Shown here one piece after another: positions 41,492 to 49,863 of a stretch of DNA of 64,000 bases. The notes beneath the pieces are model-generated. The model saw only the letters and a list, made by a program, of their open reading frames with translations, ran no database searches and was not told the DNA's origin. This DNA is from Bryobacterales bacterium (GTDB taxonomy: Bacteria; Acidobacteriota; Terriglobia; Bryobacterales; Bryobacteraceae), in NCBI GenBank assembly GCA_020854055.1, contig JADZGD010000071.1, positions 1-64,000 on the forward strand, written 5' to 3'. Positions within the stretch are counted from its first letter, which is position 1. Each line of letters starts with the position of its first letter. The position numbers and the translations under genes were made by a program.

Positions 41492-42823
41492 ATGGTGTCG
41501 ACAAGAAGGGCATTTCTCGGCTCAGCCGGGCTGGTGGGGTTGGCGGGGCAAGCGATCGCGGAGCCAGCGCCCGCCGCCAATGACCGGATTCAAATCGGCC
41601 TGATCGGTGCCGGCGGGATGGGGCAGGGCGACGCCCGCTTTGCCACTTCGCTTCCCGGTATTCAACTGGTGGCGGCGGCAGATTGCTATGACGGACGCCT
41701 GGAGCACGTACGGGAGGTGTGGGGACCACAGGTGGCCATCACCCGTGACTACCGTGAATTGTTGACCCGAAAGGATGTTGACGCCGTGATTATCGCCACG
41801 CCGGATCACTGGCATTCGATCATCACAGTGGATGCACTGAACGCCGGGAAGCACGTCTACTGCGAGAAGCCGATGGTTCAGAAGGTCGAAGATGGTCCGG
41901 CCGTGGTGGAGGCGCAAAAGCGTACCGGCCGCGTGCTTCAGGTGGGCAGCCAGTATGTCACCTCGCTGGTGTTCCAGAAGGCCCGGGACCTGTACCGCGA
42001 AGGATCGATCGGCCAATTGAACATGGTAGAGGCATGGCTGGACCGCAACACCGCCCTTGGCGCCTGGCAGTATTCCATCCCTCCCGACGCAAGCGAACAG
42101 ACCGTGGACTGGGATCGGTTCCAGGGCCGGGCGCCCCACCGGCCGTTTGACGCGAAGCGTGTTTTTCGTTGGCGTAACTATCAGGACTACGGCACCGGAG
42201 TGGCGGGCGACCTGTTTGTTCATCTGCTCAGTGGACTGCACCTGGTGACCAGTTCGCAGGGTCCGGCGAGAATCTTCGCCACCGGCGGCCTGCGCTACTG
42301 GAAGGACGGCCGTGACGTGCCGGACGTGATGCTGGCGCTGCTCGATTATCCGAAATCGGCCGAGCATCCCGAATTCACCCTTGTACTCAAGGTCAATCTG
42401 AAAGCCGGGAGTTCGAACGAGAATTTTGGATTCCGTTTCATCGGTGACGAAGGGATCATGACGACTTCGATGACCGAACTGACGCTCGGTAAAGCAGTGC
42501 CGCAAAAGGAACCGGGCTACTCGATCGGCACCTTTAGCACAGCAATCCAGCAGGAGTTTTTGAAACAGTACCGGGAGCGTTACCCGCAGAAACCCGCTGC
42601 GGAACCCGCTGCCTCACGGGAGAACGAATATCAGTACGTGCCGGGCGACAACGCCCATCTGGAGCATCATCGCCGGTTCTACAATTCAATACGCACCGGA
42701 GCGCCGTCGGTGGAAGACGCCATCTTCGGATACCGCGCGGCCGGGCCGGCATTGCTGTGTAATGTAAGCTACGCCGAAAAGCGCGCCTGCGGGTGGGATC
42801 CGAACGCAATGCGGCGTACATAG
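41492..42823 (+). CDS. Gfo/Idh/MocA oxidoreductase with TAT signal
   Basis: A 443-residue NAD(P)-type oxidoreductase. The N-terminus MVSTRRAFLGSAGLVGLAGQAIA is a near-perfect TAT signal, followed by a Rossmann motif (IGLIGAGGMGQGD near residue 36), the family motif YCEKPMVQKVEDG near 128 and the catalytic-type segment DLFVHLLSGLH near 247. The start at 41492 has an AGGAGG ribosome-binding site nine bases upstream. It stands alone between a terminator and a convergent larE. Substrate unknown; exported sugar or glycoside oxidoreduction is inferred. Confidence 0.88.
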   Translation: MVSTRRAFLGSAGLVGLAGQAIAEPAPAANDRIQIGLIGAGGMGQGDARFATSLPGIQLVAAADCYDGRLEHVREVWGPQVAITRDYRELLTRKDVDAVIIATPDHWHSIITVDALNAGKHVYCEKPMVQKVEDGPAVVEAQKRTGRVLQVGSQYVTSLVFQKARDLYREGSIGQLNMVEAWLDRNTALGAWQYSIPPDASEQTVDWDRFQGRAPHRPFDAKRVFRWRNYQDYGTGVAGDLFVHLLSGLHLVTSSQGPARIFATGGLRYWKDGRDVPDVMLALLDYPKSAEHPEFTLVLKVNLKAGSSNENFGFRFIGDEGIMTTSMTELTLGKAVPQKEPGYSIGTFSTAIQQEFLKQYRERYPQKPAAEPAASRENEYQYVPGDNAHLEHHRRFYNSIRTGAPSVEDAIFGYRAAGPALLCNVSYAEKRACGWDPNAMRRT

Positions 42824-42864
42824 ATCACAGAGCGGGGGGCACAGAGCGGACGAACTTCACTCAA

Positions 42865-43716
42865 TCAGTGTTTCAGAACCTCGTTCAAGGCTCCCTGGCG
42901 ATAGCCTTCCAGATCGAGCGTGACATAGTGGAAGCCAAGCGGCTTAAAGATGGCCACAAAGGCTGCCGCCATTTCCAGCGTGAGCGCGCGTTCCAGCTCC
43001 TCGGGCGCAATCTCCAGCCGTACCAGTTCACCGTGGAAACGCACGCGGAACTGGCTGAAGCCGAGAGCCTTGATGGCCTCTTCTCCGGCTTCCACCGTCT
43101 TAACCGTCTTCGCCGTGACCGGTGTGCCATAGGGAACACGGGAGGAGAGGCACGCCGAAGCGGGCCGGTTCCAGGTGGGTAATCCGGCGCGGCGGGAGAG
43201 TTCGCGGATTTCGGCCTTGCGCAGGCCGGCTTCCGCCAGCGGCGCCTTCACGTTGTGAAGGTTGGCGGCATTCTGGCCGGGCCGGTAGTCGCCCAGGTCA
43301 TCCACATTGACGCCGTAGATTATGTGCGGAATGTCATGCTGCCGTCCGAATTCCTCCAGGCAGTGGAAGAGTTCGTCTTTGCAATGAAAACAGCGATCGG
43401 GAGCGTTCTTGACGTAGTCGGGATTATCGAACTCGCGAGTTTCAATGTATTGGTGGCGCAAGCCACAGCGGCGGGCGAACTCCTCGGCATCCCGCTTGTG
43501 AGAGGACGCGAGCGATGCTGAATCGGCTGTGATGGCCACTGACTGATCACCGAGCGCCTGGTGCGCTGCCCAGGCGAGATACGCCGAGTCCGTGCCGCCC
43601 GAGTAAGCGACCATCACACGACCGAGGTCACGCAGAATCGCAAACAGACGGCTTTCTTTTTGATCGAGCAACACCGGGTCAAACTTTTCCGGGCCGAGCG
43701 ATACTAAAGCTGCCAT
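42865..43716 (-). CDS. larE: ATP-dependent sacrificial sulfur transferase LarE
   Basis: A 283-residue PP-loop protein. SGGTDS (39-44) binds ATP, CFHCK holds C109 and C112, and RPASACLSSRVPYG holds C189, aligned with the Cys that donates its sulfur in LarE. The family makes the nickel-pincer cofactor of lactate racemase and related racemases with LarB and LarC. Neither partner is in the window. A TTG three codons upstream is a possible start, but the ATG at 43716 is preferred. Convergent with the oxidoreductase gene. Confidence 0.88.
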   Translation of the reverse strand: MAALVSLGPEKFDPVLLDQKESRLFAILRDLGRVMVAYSGGTDSAYLAWAAHQALGDQSVAITADSASLASSHKRDAEEFARRCGLRHQYIETREFDNPDYVKNAPDRCFHCKDELFHCLEEFGRQHDIPHIIYGVNVDDLGDYRPGQNAANLHNVKAPLAEAGLRKAEIRELSRRAGLPTWNRPASACLSSRVPYGTPVTAKTVKTVEAGEEAIKALGFSQFRVRFHGELVRLEIAPEELERALTLEMAAAFVAIFKPLGFHYVTLDLEGYRQGALNEVLKH

Positions 43717-43858
43717 ACAAGTCAATTATAAAGGAGGGCGCCATCTGGTGCTTGGCGTCCCGCTTTTACATTTTTTTACGAACGATCTCACCATCAGGAT
43801 AACCTTTGCGCGGTTCCGAACGCTTTTCAATAGAAGGGTTCCCCGCGGGGAGTCTACC

Positions 43859-45031
43859 ATGCCTCGAATTCTACTTAGCATATGCCTGTTCCTGTTCACG
43901 GCCATTGGTGGGTCCGGAGCACAAACGCCGGCGTCAACACGGGCGCGGGGAGTAGTGACGGCGGTTGACAAGGACGGCCGGAAGCTGAGCGTCCACTCCG
44001 ATGCCGGATCGGATCTGACCATAACGGTGGACGATGCCACGGCCATATTGAAGGCGACGCCGGGCACGCGAGATTTGCGTACGGCGCCACACATTACCCT
44101 CGCCGAGATCAACAGTGGCGACCGGGTGCTGCTGTCAGGCGCCGCCGGGGCGGATCCTAAAGTGATTGCCGCGCGAACGCTGGTGGTAATGAGCAAGGCG
44201 GATGTGGCCAGCAAGCAGGAGGCGGACCGGGAGAAGTGGGAGCGTGGAGTCACCGGGGTGGTGAAGTCGGTGGATCCGGAAAGAAAAGTAATTACGGTCA
44301 CTGTACGCGCATTCGGTGGCGGCCATGACGTGATGGTTCTCGCCGATAAGGCGGAGTTCCGCCGTTATGCGCCCGATTCGGTGAAGTTCAGCGATGCGCG
44401 GCCAAGTACACTGGCCGAGATCAAGACCGGCGATCAGCTTCGCGCCCGCGGCAGCTCGAGCGGGGATCACACGCAGTTTACAGCCGAAGAGATTGTCTCC
44501 GGAAGCTTTCGCAATATGGCGGCGACTGTCAAGAGTATCGACACGGCCGCTAGAACTCTGGTGGTGACCGATCTCGACACCAAGAAACCGGTGACCGTTC
44601 ATATCGACGCCGATTCGGCGATCCGCAAGATGGAAGAACCAATGGCCGAGCGCCTTGCAATGATGCTCCAAGGTGGTGGGTTCCGGCGGCCGGGAGGCGA
44701 ACGGAGGGCTGGAGGTGAGGGCGGCGCCGCCGAGCGCCGTCCACGCGCGGAGGACTCCAGCGGCGAGCCGCATTCCGGTGGTTTCGGCAGCCCGGGCGGA
44801 GAACGCAGCGGGCGGGGAGGGATGTCGCGCATGCTGGAGCGGCTTCCGGCCATTACGCTCGGCGATTTGAAGCCCGGCGATGCGTTGATCGTTGCGAGCA
44901 CCGCCGGCGCCAGGCCGGGCGAGGTCACCGCGATTACGATGATTGCCGGCGTGGAACCGATCCTGCGCGCCCCCAACCGGCAGGTGATGCTGGGCAACTG
45001 GAACGTCAACATGAATATGGGCGGCTTCTGA
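43859..45031 (+). CDS. Exported protein with repeated DUF5666-like domains and Gly/Arg-rich segment
   Basis: A 390-residue exported protein (signal MPRILLSICLFLFTAIGGSGA). The body holds three or four beta-rich repeats of the DUF5666 kind: RGVVTAVDKDGRKLSVHSD, TGVVKSVDPERKVITVTV, AATVKSIDTAARTLVVTD, each followed by an LAEIxxGDxL phrase. Near residues 274-325 lies a Gly/Arg/Glu-rich low-complexity stretch (FRRPGGERRAGGEGG). A GGGGAG ribosome-binding site precedes the ATG at 43859; earlier codons are not signal-like. It is followed 22 bases later by a TonB-dependent receptor, so it may assist that receptor. Function not known. Confidence 0.78.
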   Translation: MPRILLSICLFLFTAIGGSGAQTPASTRARGVVTAVDKDGRKLSVHSDAGSDLTITVDDATAILKATPGTRDLRTAPHITLAEINSGDRVLLSGAAGADPKVIAARTLVVMSKADVASKQEADREKWERGVTGVVKSVDPERKVITVTVRAFGGGHDVMVLADKAEFRRYAPDSVKFSDARPSTLAEIKTGDQLRARGSSSGDHTQFTAEEIVSGSFRNMAATVKSIDTAARTLVVTDLDTKKPVTVHIDADSAIRKMEEPMAERLAMMLQGGGFRRPGGERRAGGEGGAAERRPRAEDSSGEPHSGGFGSPGGERSGRGGMSRMLERLPAITLGDLKPGDALIVASTAGARPGEVTAITMIAGVEPILRAPNRQVMLGNWNVNMNMGGF

Positions 45032-45053
45032 CGGCCGCTTCTAGGAGAAGGGA

Positions 45054-47924
45054 ATGCGATTTTTCACGATGCTGTCACTGGCAGCAGCGCTCACTCTGAG
45101 CCTCTGCTCTGGGCAGCAGTTGGGTACGTTGCGCGGCCAGATCACCGACGCCACCGGCGCCTCGGTGCCGGGCGCGACAATCACCGCGACCGGTCCCGGT
45201 GGAGTGGTCAAGGTGGGGCAGTCCCTGGGCGACGGTACCTACAGTATGGCTGGCCTGCCGGTGGGAACCTACACGGTTCGCGGCCTGGCAAAGGGTTTCG
45301 CGATCTTCGAACGCACGGGTGTAGCGGTCCGCGGCGGCGCGGCGACAACGCTGAACATGGCGATGGCGGTAGCGGCGGAAAAGCAGGAGGTGACGGTCAC
45401 CGACACGGCGCACGTGGCGGTAGACCCGGCCAAGAACGCCGGTGCGTTGGTACTAAAGGGCGAGGACCTGGATGCGCTCTCCGATGATCCCGACAGTCTA
45501 CAGGATGACCTGCAGGCGCTGGCCGGACCGTCGGCCGGCCCAAACGGCGGACAACTTTACATTGACGGCTTTACCGGCGGACGGCTGCCACCGAAGGAAT
45601 CGATTCGAGAGGTTCGGGTGAACTCCAATCCGTTCTCTTCCGAGTATGACAAGCCCGGATTCGGACGAATCGAAATTTTCACAAAACCCGGCTCAGACAG
45701 GTTCCATGGGCAGGCAATGTTCTTCTACGGCAACGACGCGTTGAACTCGCGCAACCCATTTTCCACCAACAAGCCGCCCTTTTCGCGGAAAATGTTCACT
45801 GGTAACCTGGGTGGGCCACTGACGAAAAAATCCTCGTTCTTTGTCGACGTGGAGAAGCGCAACACAGACGAATCGGCGCTGGTCAATGCAACCCTGCTGG
45901 ATTCTTCGTTCAACCCGGTGCAGTTTCAACAGTCGTTCCTGACGCCGCAGGTACGAACCACGGTCAGCCCGCGGCTGGATTATCAGCTCAGCACCAATCA
46001 CACGCTAATGGCGCGTTACAGTTGGACCGGACTCACCGATGACAACAGCGGCATCGGAAACTTTAATCTGCCCACTCAGGCCACCAACGTTAGCAACACG
46101 CAGCAGACCGTGCAACTGACCGAGACGGCCGTATTGAACTCCAGGGCGATCAATGAGACGCGCTTCCAATACATGCGGACACGAAACAGCACGACGGGCA
46201 ACAGTAACGGACCGACCATTTCGGTGACGCAGGCCTTCACCACCGGCGGTACACCGGTCGGGCTGGCATTGATGAATGAGGATCGCTACGAACTGCAGAA
46301 CTACACGTCAATTACGCATGGCACGCATTACACCAAATTCGGCGTGCGGATTCGGGGTGTAAATCAGGCAAACGATAGCAATGCCGGCTTCAACGGCAGT
46401 TACACCTTTGCTACATTCAACTCCTACCGGGTAGCGGCACAGGGCCTGGCCGACGGACTGCCGATGGACCAGATCCGCGCGCTTGGCGGCGGTCCATACC
46501 AGTTTCGCCTGAGCGCCGGCAATATGAACATTCCGGTGAACCAGATCGATGTCGGTGGATTCATCCAGGACGACTGGAAGGTGCGGCCGAACATCACCTT
46601 GAGCGGCGGGCTGCGCTATGAAGGGCAGACCAATATCGGTGACCACCGGGATTTCGCGCCGCGATTGGGCGTGGCCTGGGGAATCGGTAAGAACACCGGC
46701 CCGTTCCGGCAGCCAATGATGGTGCTACGCGCCGGTTGGGGCATATTCTACGACCGGTTCAGCGAAGACATGGTGCTGAACACGATTCGTAATAACGGAA
46801 TCAACCAACAGCAGTATCTGGTACAGTATCCGGACTTCTATCCGGCGGTTCCGGCTCCGGCGAGCCTGCAGGCAAGCCTGGTGCCGCAGGCTGTAACGCG
46901 ATTGGATGCCAACCTGCGCGCGCCGTACATGATGCAATCGGCAATCAGCCTGGAACGGCAGTTGCCGAAGAACATTTCGCTGGCGCTAACGTACATGGAT
47001 ACCCGTGGCGTGCACCAAATTTATCAGCGCAACATCAACGCGCCGCTGCCTGGCACCTTCATCCTCGGCGACAGCGCAAGCGGGGTGCGGCCGTATGGCG
47101 ATGTGGGCGACATCTATCTCTATCAGTCAGACGGCATTTTCAAGCAGCAGCAACTCATTCTTAACTCGAGTGTGCGCGTGGGGAACCGGATCAACATATT
47201 CGGCTATTACTCATACGGACACGTTCATGGCCTGACGGACGGAGCGGGTGGCTTCCCGATGAGTTCCTATAACGTCAATGAAGACTGGAGCAGGGCAGGA
47301 TTCGATATCCGCCACCGGGTGTTCATCGGCGGTTCCGTTCTGGCGCCGTTCAATCTGCGAATCAGCCCGTTTATTCATGCCAGCACCGGCAGGCCGTTTA
47401 ACATCGTCGTGGGCCGTGACTTGAATGGCGACAATCAATTGAATGACCGGCCGGCCTTTGCAAGTCCCGCGACGCTGCCGCAAAACCTGGTCCAGACGGC
47501 TTATGGGGCTTTCGATCTGAGCCCGATGCCGGGCGAAATGATCATTCCACGAAACTATGGCGATTCGCCGGGACAATTCTCGGTAAACCTGCGCATTACC
47601 CGAACGTTCGGCTGGGGTGAGCCGACCGGCGCCGCTTCCAGCGGAATGACGGGTCCGCGTGGTGGGCCGCTCGGCGGCGGAATGCGAGGGCGAGGGCGAG
47701 GCGGGCACGGCGGAGGGCACTTCGGCGGGGATTCGAGCGGCCGGAAGTATTCGCTGACGATCGGGGCCGATGCGCGCAACGCGCTCAACAACGTCAATCT
47801 GGCATCTCCATACGGCAGTCTGACGGGACCGCTGTTCGGCCAACCGCGCGGCATCGTCAACGGCTTCGGCGGGAGCGCGTCAGCCAACCGAATGATCTCG
47901 TTGCAAATCCGATTTGCATTCTAG
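45054..47924 (+). CDS. Oar-like TonB-dependent receptor with carboxypeptidase-regulatory domain
   Basis: A 956-residue outer-membrane protein: signal peptide (1-20), a carboxypeptidase-regulatory-like beta-sandwich (about 22-110; GTLRGQITDATGASVPGATI), a short plug and a 22-strand-type barrel. The final residue is a Phe (RFAF), the usual outer-membrane signal. Near residues 861-901 a Gly/Arg/His-rich segment (GRGRGGHGGGHFGGD) interrupts the barrel, probably as an extracellular loop. Such Oar/SusC-like receptors are expanded in Acidobacteriota and import large substrates or carry adhesion roles. An AGGAGAAGG ribosome-binding site precedes the ATG. Confidence 0.88.
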   Translation: MRFFTMLSLAAALTLSLCSGQQLGTLRGQITDATGASVPGATITATGPGGVVKVGQSLGDGTYSMAGLPVGTYTVRGLAKGFAIFERTGVAVRGGAATTLNMAMAVAAEKQEVTVTDTAHVAVDPAKNAGALVLKGEDLDALSDDPDSLQDDLQALAGPSAGPNGGQLYIDGFTGGRLPPKESIREVRVNSNPFSSEYDKPGFGRIEIFTKPGSDRFHGQAMFFYGNDALNSRNPFSTNKPPFSRKMFTGNLGGPLTKKSSFFVDVEKRNTDESALVNATLLDSSFNPVQFQQSFLTPQVRTTVSPRLDYQLSTNHTLMARYSWTGLTDDNSGIGNFNLPTQATNVSNTQQTVQLTETAVLNSRAINETRFQYMRTRNSTTGNSNGPTISVTQAFTTGGTPVGLALMNEDRYELQNYTSITHGTHYTKFGVRIRGVNQANDSNAGFNGSYTFATFNSYRVAAQGLADGLPMDQIRALGGGPYQFRLSAGNMNIPVNQIDVGGFIQDDWKVRPNITLSGGLRYEGQTNIGDHRDFAPRLGVAWGIGKNTGPFRQPMMVLRAGWGIFYDRFSEDMVLNTIRNNGINQQQYLVQYPDFYPAVPAPASLQASLVPQAVTRLDANLRAPYMMQSAISLERQLPKNISLALTYMDTRGVHQIYQRNINAPLPGTFILGDSASGVRPYGDVGDIYLYQSDGIFKQQQLILNSSVRVGNRINIFGYYSYGHVHGLTDGAGGFPMSSYNVNEDWSRAGFDIRHRVFIGGSVLAPFNLRISPFIHASTGRPFNIVVGRDLNGDNQLNDRPAFASPATLPQNLVQTAYGAFDLSPMPGEMIIPRNYGDSPGQFSVNLRITRTFGWGEPTGAASSGMTGPRGGPLGGGMRGRGRGGHGGGHFGGDSSGRKYSLTIGADARNALNNVNLASPYGSLTGPLFGQPRGIVNGFGGSASANRMISLQIRFAF

Positions 47925-48073
47925 CTGCGTCCAGCCACCACTCCCTCCGGCGCCGGCATCGGCTGGCGCCCGCCCTACGACTTCCGTTCCGGCGCGCTCG
48001 ATTTCGCGCTGGCGCTCCTTGCCGAGGGGGCCGGTTCCGCTTCGGCAGACTGATAACGCGGCTGCGCGTGCAC

Positions 48074-48100
48074 ACCTGCCTGGAGAAGAAGCAGGCAGGT
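48074..48100. repeat. Hairpin after the TonB receptor gene
   Basis: ACCTGCCTG and CAGGCAGGT form a perfect 9-bp stem with a 9-base loop in the 231-base spacer between the receptor and acyltransferase genes. No T-run follows, so it is not a standard terminator; rho-assisted termination or mRNA protection are options. Confidence 0.4.
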
Positions 48101-48155
48101 CAGGCAGACGTTGTTACACTGGAAATTGTCCTTGAGGGAGCCCGCTATCCGCTAA

Positions 48156-49454
48156 ATGTTGAATGCCGTTCTTGAAATCGCTCGTGGGCTGGCCGCGCTG
48201 TGGGTATTCCTCTATCATCTTCGTTTCTATTTCGAGACAGGCCTGCTGCGCCGGTTGGCCGACGGCGGGTTTCTGGGTGTGCCGCTCTTCTTTGTCATCT
48301 CCGGCTACTGCATGATGGCTTCCAGCCGCGGCGTCATCGCGCGAGGGCAGCCGGCATGGCACTTTCTAAAGCGCCGATTGAGGAGGATTTTCCCTACGTT
48401 CTGGTTGTCAATCGGGGTGGCAGTCATCGCGCCATTCCTGATTGCGATCATTTATGGCGCGCGCAGCGGAACCTATCAGTGGCCTGCCATGAAATGGAGC
48501 CAGTTTACGGCGCTCGATTGGGTGGGACTGGTGACGTTGACCAAGGGCTTGTTGTGGCTGGGACCGGCGCACCGGCCCTATTCGCCGGTGAATGCCGTTT
48601 ACTGGAGCTTGGCGATCGAGGTCCAGTTCTACCTGGTGATGAGCATAGCGCTGGTCTTCCGCGGCTGGTTCAATCGAATCCTCACTGGCGTTTCGGTCAT
48701 TTGCCTGGCGATTTGGGCGTGGCATGGGCCGTACTATCCGGGCCTGTTTGGTGAGTATTGGCCGATGTTTGCACTAGGGCTGTTGCTGTTCGGACTGTTG
48801 GACGGCGGCATCCGTCCAGAGCGGTTCTTCGGCCGGCACACGGCCTGGATGAGCGCGGGCACGGCCACCGGTTGTCTTCTGGGAGCGCTGGCGCTGGTGA
48901 TGTTCGCCCCTTCCGAAAGCCTTAACAGACAGACGCTATTTGCTGTCTGTTCGGCGGTAATTCTATGGGCGGCAAGCGGGTTGGAACCTCGGATACCACT
49001 GCAGGCGGCAGCGACCCGGGCACTGATGGGGTTGGGAAAGATGTCCTACTCGGTATATCTGCTGCACCTGCACATGGTCTCGCTAGCGGCGGCCTTTGTC
49101 GTTTTGTTGAGTCCTCGCGCGACGGCATTCGTTTTGTTTCTGCGAGTGGCGCTGGCGCTGGTGTTCTGCCGCGTCTTTTATGAGGTTTGCGAGAAACGCT
49201 TCGCAACCAGCTCAAACCGACTGGCACTCCGGCGCGATCGTGGCCGGGGCGGTGGTTGGACCCAAGAGCCAGGGAGCCCCGGCGGGCTAGCGAGAAGAGC
49301 CGAACAGGGCCGCCGAGTGGCTGGAGAGCAGACGCCAGCCATGACCGCTGCGGATCCAGGTGTGCATGTAGTGCGTGCGGATGTCGGTACTCGTTCCCCC
49401 GGCCTGATAGCGCTGGTGGAGTGTTCCGGCGACGATGGCAGTGTCGCCGTGTAA
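48156..49454 (+). CDS. Membrane acyltransferase 3 family protein (OafA-like)
   Basis: A 432-residue polytopic protein with about ten helices. The N-terminal family motif LEIARGLAALWVFLYHLRF (about 6-24) carries the conserved Arg and His, followed by GVPLFFVISGYC. Such enzymes move acetyl or other acyl groups onto surface glycans. The hydrophobic part ends near residue 350; the last 75 residues are charged, poorly conserved in look and lie antisense to the DUF4440-like gene. The true product may end there as annotated or the tail may be a chance extension. Confidence 0.83.
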   Translation: MLNAVLEIARGLAALWVFLYHLRFYFETGLLRRLADGGFLGVPLFFVISGYCMMASSRGVIARGQPAWHFLKRRLRRIFPTFWLSIGVAVIAPFLIAIIYGARSGTYQWPAMKWSQFTALDWVGLVTLTKGLLWLGPAHRPYSPVNAVYWSLAIEVQFYLVMSIALVFRGWFNRILTGVSVICLAIWAWHGPYYPGLFGEYWPMFALGLLLFGLLDGGIRPERFFGRHTAWMSAGTATGCLLGALALVMFAPSESLNRQTLFAVCSAVILWAASGLEPRIPLQAAATRALMGLGKMSYSVYLLHLHMVSLAAAFVVLLSPRATAFVLFLRVALALVFCRVFYEVCEKRFATSSNRLALRRDRGRGGGWTQEPGSPGGLARRAEQGRRVAGEQTPAMTAADPGVHVVRADVGTRSPGLIALVECSGDDGSVAV

Positions 49455-49745
49455 GCGGATTGCCATATGATACGGCTCATTCCTCTCGTAGACCCGGTCG
49501 GAGGAGGCTACGCGGCTGACGACATCCTGTTCGGACAGGATCCCGACGTTGCCGATGAATACCATGCAATCGTCGGCGAGCAGAGAACGGATGGTGGTCA
49601 GTTCCCGTTTGGCGATGGACTGGAAGAAACGGTGCTCCAGGTCGATCAATGCGTCACGCTCCGATCGCATGGCCACGGCGCGAGTTCCTGCCCAGACGGC
49701 GATGGCCAGAAAACAGATAACACCGACGAGTTTTCGAACCGGCAT
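49287..49745 (-). CDS. DUF4440/SnoaL-like NTF2-fold protein, membrane-anchored
   Basis: A 152-residue protein with an N-terminal anchor or signal (PVRKLVGVICFLAIAVWAGTRAVA) and a DUF4440-type domain: LIDLEHRFFQSIAKRE, LLADDCMVFIGNVG, ending with HGWRLLSSHSA. NTF2-like proteins of this kind often bind small ligands or are hydrolase-like, with unknown substrates. Start at 49745 is chosen because the preceding 37 codons are not conserved in look and cross the promoter of the divergent kinase. Its 3' end overlaps the acyltransferase gene by 168 bases. Confidence 0.75.
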   Translation of the reverse strand: MPVRKLVGVICFLAIAVWAGTRAVAMRSERDALIDLEHRFFQSIAKRELTTIRSLLADDCMVFIGNVGILSEQDVVSRVASSDRVYERNEPYHMAIRLHGDTAIVAGTLHQRYQAGGTSTDIRTHYMHTWIRSGHGWRLLSSHSAALFGSSR

Positions 49746-49863
49746 TGTGCTTCCAGAATGACGCAAAGCCGGCAAAATTTCCACACGATTTAGCGGGTTC
49801 GGTACCAGGGAATGCCACGATGCGGTGGTAGTCATCCGATCCGCGCTAAAATGCAAGCACGCA

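Noticed and set aside
47914-48135. Small plus-strand frame after the TonB receptor
   Set aside because: Pro/Arg-rich composition typical of a random high-GC frame, overlaps the receptor stop and lacks a ribosome-binding site.
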